From Chitinophaga skermanii (GTDB lineage Bacteria; Bacteroidota; Bacteroidia; Chitinophagales; Chitinophagaceae), in assembly GCF_003259335.1 (NCBI RefSeq), contig NZ_QLLL01000005.1, forward strand, positions 248,001-312,000: a DNA stretch of 64,000 nucleotides, written 5' to 3'. Shown here piece by piece: positions 62,477 to 64,000 of the stretch; position 1 is the first letter of the stretch, and the number at the start of each line of letters is the position of its first letter. The position numbers and the translations under genes were made by a program. The notes below the pieces were generated by a model. It worked only from the letters and a program-made list of their open reading frames with translations, was not told the origin of the DNA and searched no databases.

Positions 62477-64000
62477 TCACGGGTTTTTTTTCTTAAACAC
62501 ACCCTCATATGTTATCGTCAAATAGTATAAACCTTTGATGGAAGGCCCGCCCACGTATTGAAAGTACGTGGTATTGAATAAGTTATTCGCGCCCACCTTC
62601 AAGCTGGTATGTAGTTTTGGAATGCCGTAAGTTACCTGTGCATCTACAGTGCTGTAGGCTGGTACATCGCCATTGCCGAATAAGTTTTGCCAGTAGAAAT
62701 TATCCTGCCAATGCCATACAATGTTGAAACCCAAGTTCTTCGCAATGGCACGGTTGCCGAAGCTCACATTCGTAAACCATTTCGGCGTATTGAATCCCGG
62801 GATAAGGGCATCGTCTTTGGTTTTGTCTTGCACCAAGGTGTTGTAATTCGCATTACCGCTGATGGTGAAGGTTTTATAGAAGTTATAAGTTAAGCCCAAG
62901 GCAAAGCCGTAGTTCTCAACTGTAGATTTCGAGTTTGTCCACACGCGGTAACGATCTTGCTTGGCTTTATCGAGCATTTGGTTTAATACCTCTTGGGTAG
63001 GGTTGTTCACATTGCCTGTTTTGGGAACAGCTACTTCAACTTGACCAATGAAGTTGTTATAACGACTGTAATACGCATCAAAGTCTACAAACACTTTATT
63101 GTCGAATAACACGCTTTTGTAACCGGCTTCGTACGCATGAATTTGTTCAGGCACTACTGCATCGAGGTTGGCTACTTTCAGTACGTTCGCATTGGCGGCC
63201 GCTGCTTGTTCGAGTGTCATACCGGGGTTGGCATTTTTCGTTTTATTGCTAGCTGTTACAAACGCATTGGCGCTAGTGGTTAGGTAGGAGTTTTTAAAAT
63301 ACCCCAATCCTTCTTCAATAAAGGCTAAACCTCCTACACGACGTACTTGGCCGTTATTAACAAATGAATACGCTTCGAATAATGATGGGAAGCGGAACCC
63401 ATTTTGCCAAGATACACGGAAGTTATGGCGTTGATTTGGCGTAGTATATACGGCGGCTAAGCGTGGATTGACTTTACCGTCAAATTCCTCGTTTTTGTCG
63501 TAACGGATCGACCCTGTCAATTTCAACTGGTTATTAAATAGAAGCTTAGAGATTTGTGCGAAGCCGCCGTATTTACCGTACCAAATATTTTTCCCACCGG
63601 GCGTATTTCTTTTGTCCATCGGCTTCGAGAAATCCACGAAGTTGTTGCCATCTGGAATGATCTCGTATGTTCTATAATCGGCACCTACTAATACATCGGC
63701 GAAATGGATGTATTTGCGCAAGTTCCATGTTCCTTCAACATGGTAGAAGCGGCTTTTTTGGATTAAAGCAGCGCCACCACTTGTATTACTAGGATTTTTG
63801 GAAACAGGGTAGATGTCCCAATCATTGATACTTTTAATTTTTGCGAGCTGTTGGTTGAATGCTTCTGTACCCGGTGTGAACCTGCCATTGTCGGCAGCAG
63901 CGCGGGCGGCAGCATGTGCAGCAGCAATATCTTTACCTTCAGTTAAGGCACTATTTAAGGCGCTTGTATAGTCTGTTTTCCATTTAGCATCTGTTTTGAA
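62477..64000 (-). CDS. TonB-dependent receptor, C-terminal barrel (cut by window edge)
   Basis: The frame is open from the window edge (64000) to the stop at 62477, 507 residues. It begins in the middle of the barrel (FKTDAKWKTDYTSALNSALT) and ends with the barrel strands GANNLFNTTYFQYVGGPS and GLYYLTITYEGVF, typical of vitamin or siderophore receptors. It includes RVSWQNGFRFPSLFEAYSF. The signal peptide, TonB box and plug lie outside the window. The substrate is unknown. Confidence 0.9.
   Translation of the reverse strand, partial: FKTDAKWKTDYTSALNSALTEGKDIAAAHAAARAAADNGRFTPGTEAFNQQLAKIKSINDWDIYPVSKNPSNTSGGAALIQKSRFYHVEGTWNLRKYIHFADVLVGADYRTYEIIPDGNNFVDFSKPMDKRNTPGGKNIWYGKYGGFAQISKLLFNNQLKLTGSIRYDKNEEFDGKVNPRLAAVYTTPNQRHNFRVSWQNGFRFPSLFEAYSFVNNGQVRRVGGLAFIEEGLGYFKNSYLTTSANAFVTASNKTKNANPGMTLEQAAAANANVLKVANLDAVVPEQIHAYEAGYKSVLFDNKVFVDFDAYYSRYNNFIGQVEVAVPKTGNVNNPTQEVLNQMLDKAKQDRYRVWTNSKSTVENYGFALGLTYNFYKTFTISGNANYNTLVQDKTKDDALIPGFNTPKWFTNVSFGNRAIAKNLGFNIVWHWQDNFYWQNLFGNGDVPAYSTVDAQVTYGIPKLHTSLKVGANNLFNTTYFQYVGGPSIKGLYYLTITYEGVFKKKNP

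Overview
The window looks like chromosomal DNA of a Bacteroidota member, most likely family Chitinophagaceae (Chitinophaga or a relative); the family placement is inference. Support comes from two SusC/SusD outer-membrane uptake pairs, FecR-type anti-sigma factors with ECF sigma factors, TPR- and LytTR-type two-component systems, lipoproteins with a Cys after a short signal peptide, weak or absent Shine-Dalgarno sequences, and several perfect TAnnTTTG promoter boxes.

Region by region. 1-4.6 kb: a hybrid histidine kinase, a C45-like Ntn hydrolase, a DinB-like protein and a lipoprotein. 4.8-13.6 kb: FecR, SusC, SusD, a phosphodiesterase/alkaline phosphatase-type enzyme, an e(P4)-type acid phosphatase and an ECF sigma factor; together they suggest uptake of a phosphorylated nutrient under trans-envelope control. 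13.7-20.3 kb: a secreted RraB-like protein, an MtfA-like peptidase in one operon with a LytTR regulator and its kinase, an acyltransferase, a cysteine-free peroxiredoxin-like protein and a bestrophin. 20.4-27.4 kb: a second locus in the classic order sigma-FecR-SusC-SusD. 27.6-37.4 kb: an accessory-looking stretch with small secreted or membrane proteins, a diheme cytochrome, an ADP-ribosyltransferase-like protein with a small upstream partner, a candidate structured RNA plus a 51-residue secreted peptide just before a TPR histidine kinase/response regulator pair, two Cys-rich small proteins and an HsdR-N-type nuclease-like protein.

37.45-47.66 kb is an AT-rich integrated element in the 3' end of tRNA-Ser(GGA). 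It is bounded by a 32-bp direct repeat of the tRNA 3' end and carries two tyrosine recombinases at the tRNA side. Five of its genes are broken: three by in-frame stops (five stops, each one C-to-T change from a Gln or Arg codon), one by an apparent single-base loss, and one by a third copy of a GAAAT repeat. In contrast, a three-gene cassette (HEPN-like protein, unknown protein, SecB-like chaperone) is intact. It resembles toxin-antitoxin-chaperone logic and is the best candidate for an undescribed system here.

47.8-64 kb is mostly housekeeping: asparaginase, TatD, a polysaccharide deacetylase, GltX, GlnS, a free-standing cobalamin-binding protein, three tandem outer-membrane beta-barrel paralogues, enoyl-CoA hydratase, fumarase, a TauE/SafE permease and the C-terminal part of a TonB-dependent receptor cut by the window edge. 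Between gltX and glnS lies about 0.9 kb of non-coding DNA with three arrays of 11-bp direct repeats.

All functional calls rest on reading motifs by eye; no database search was run.
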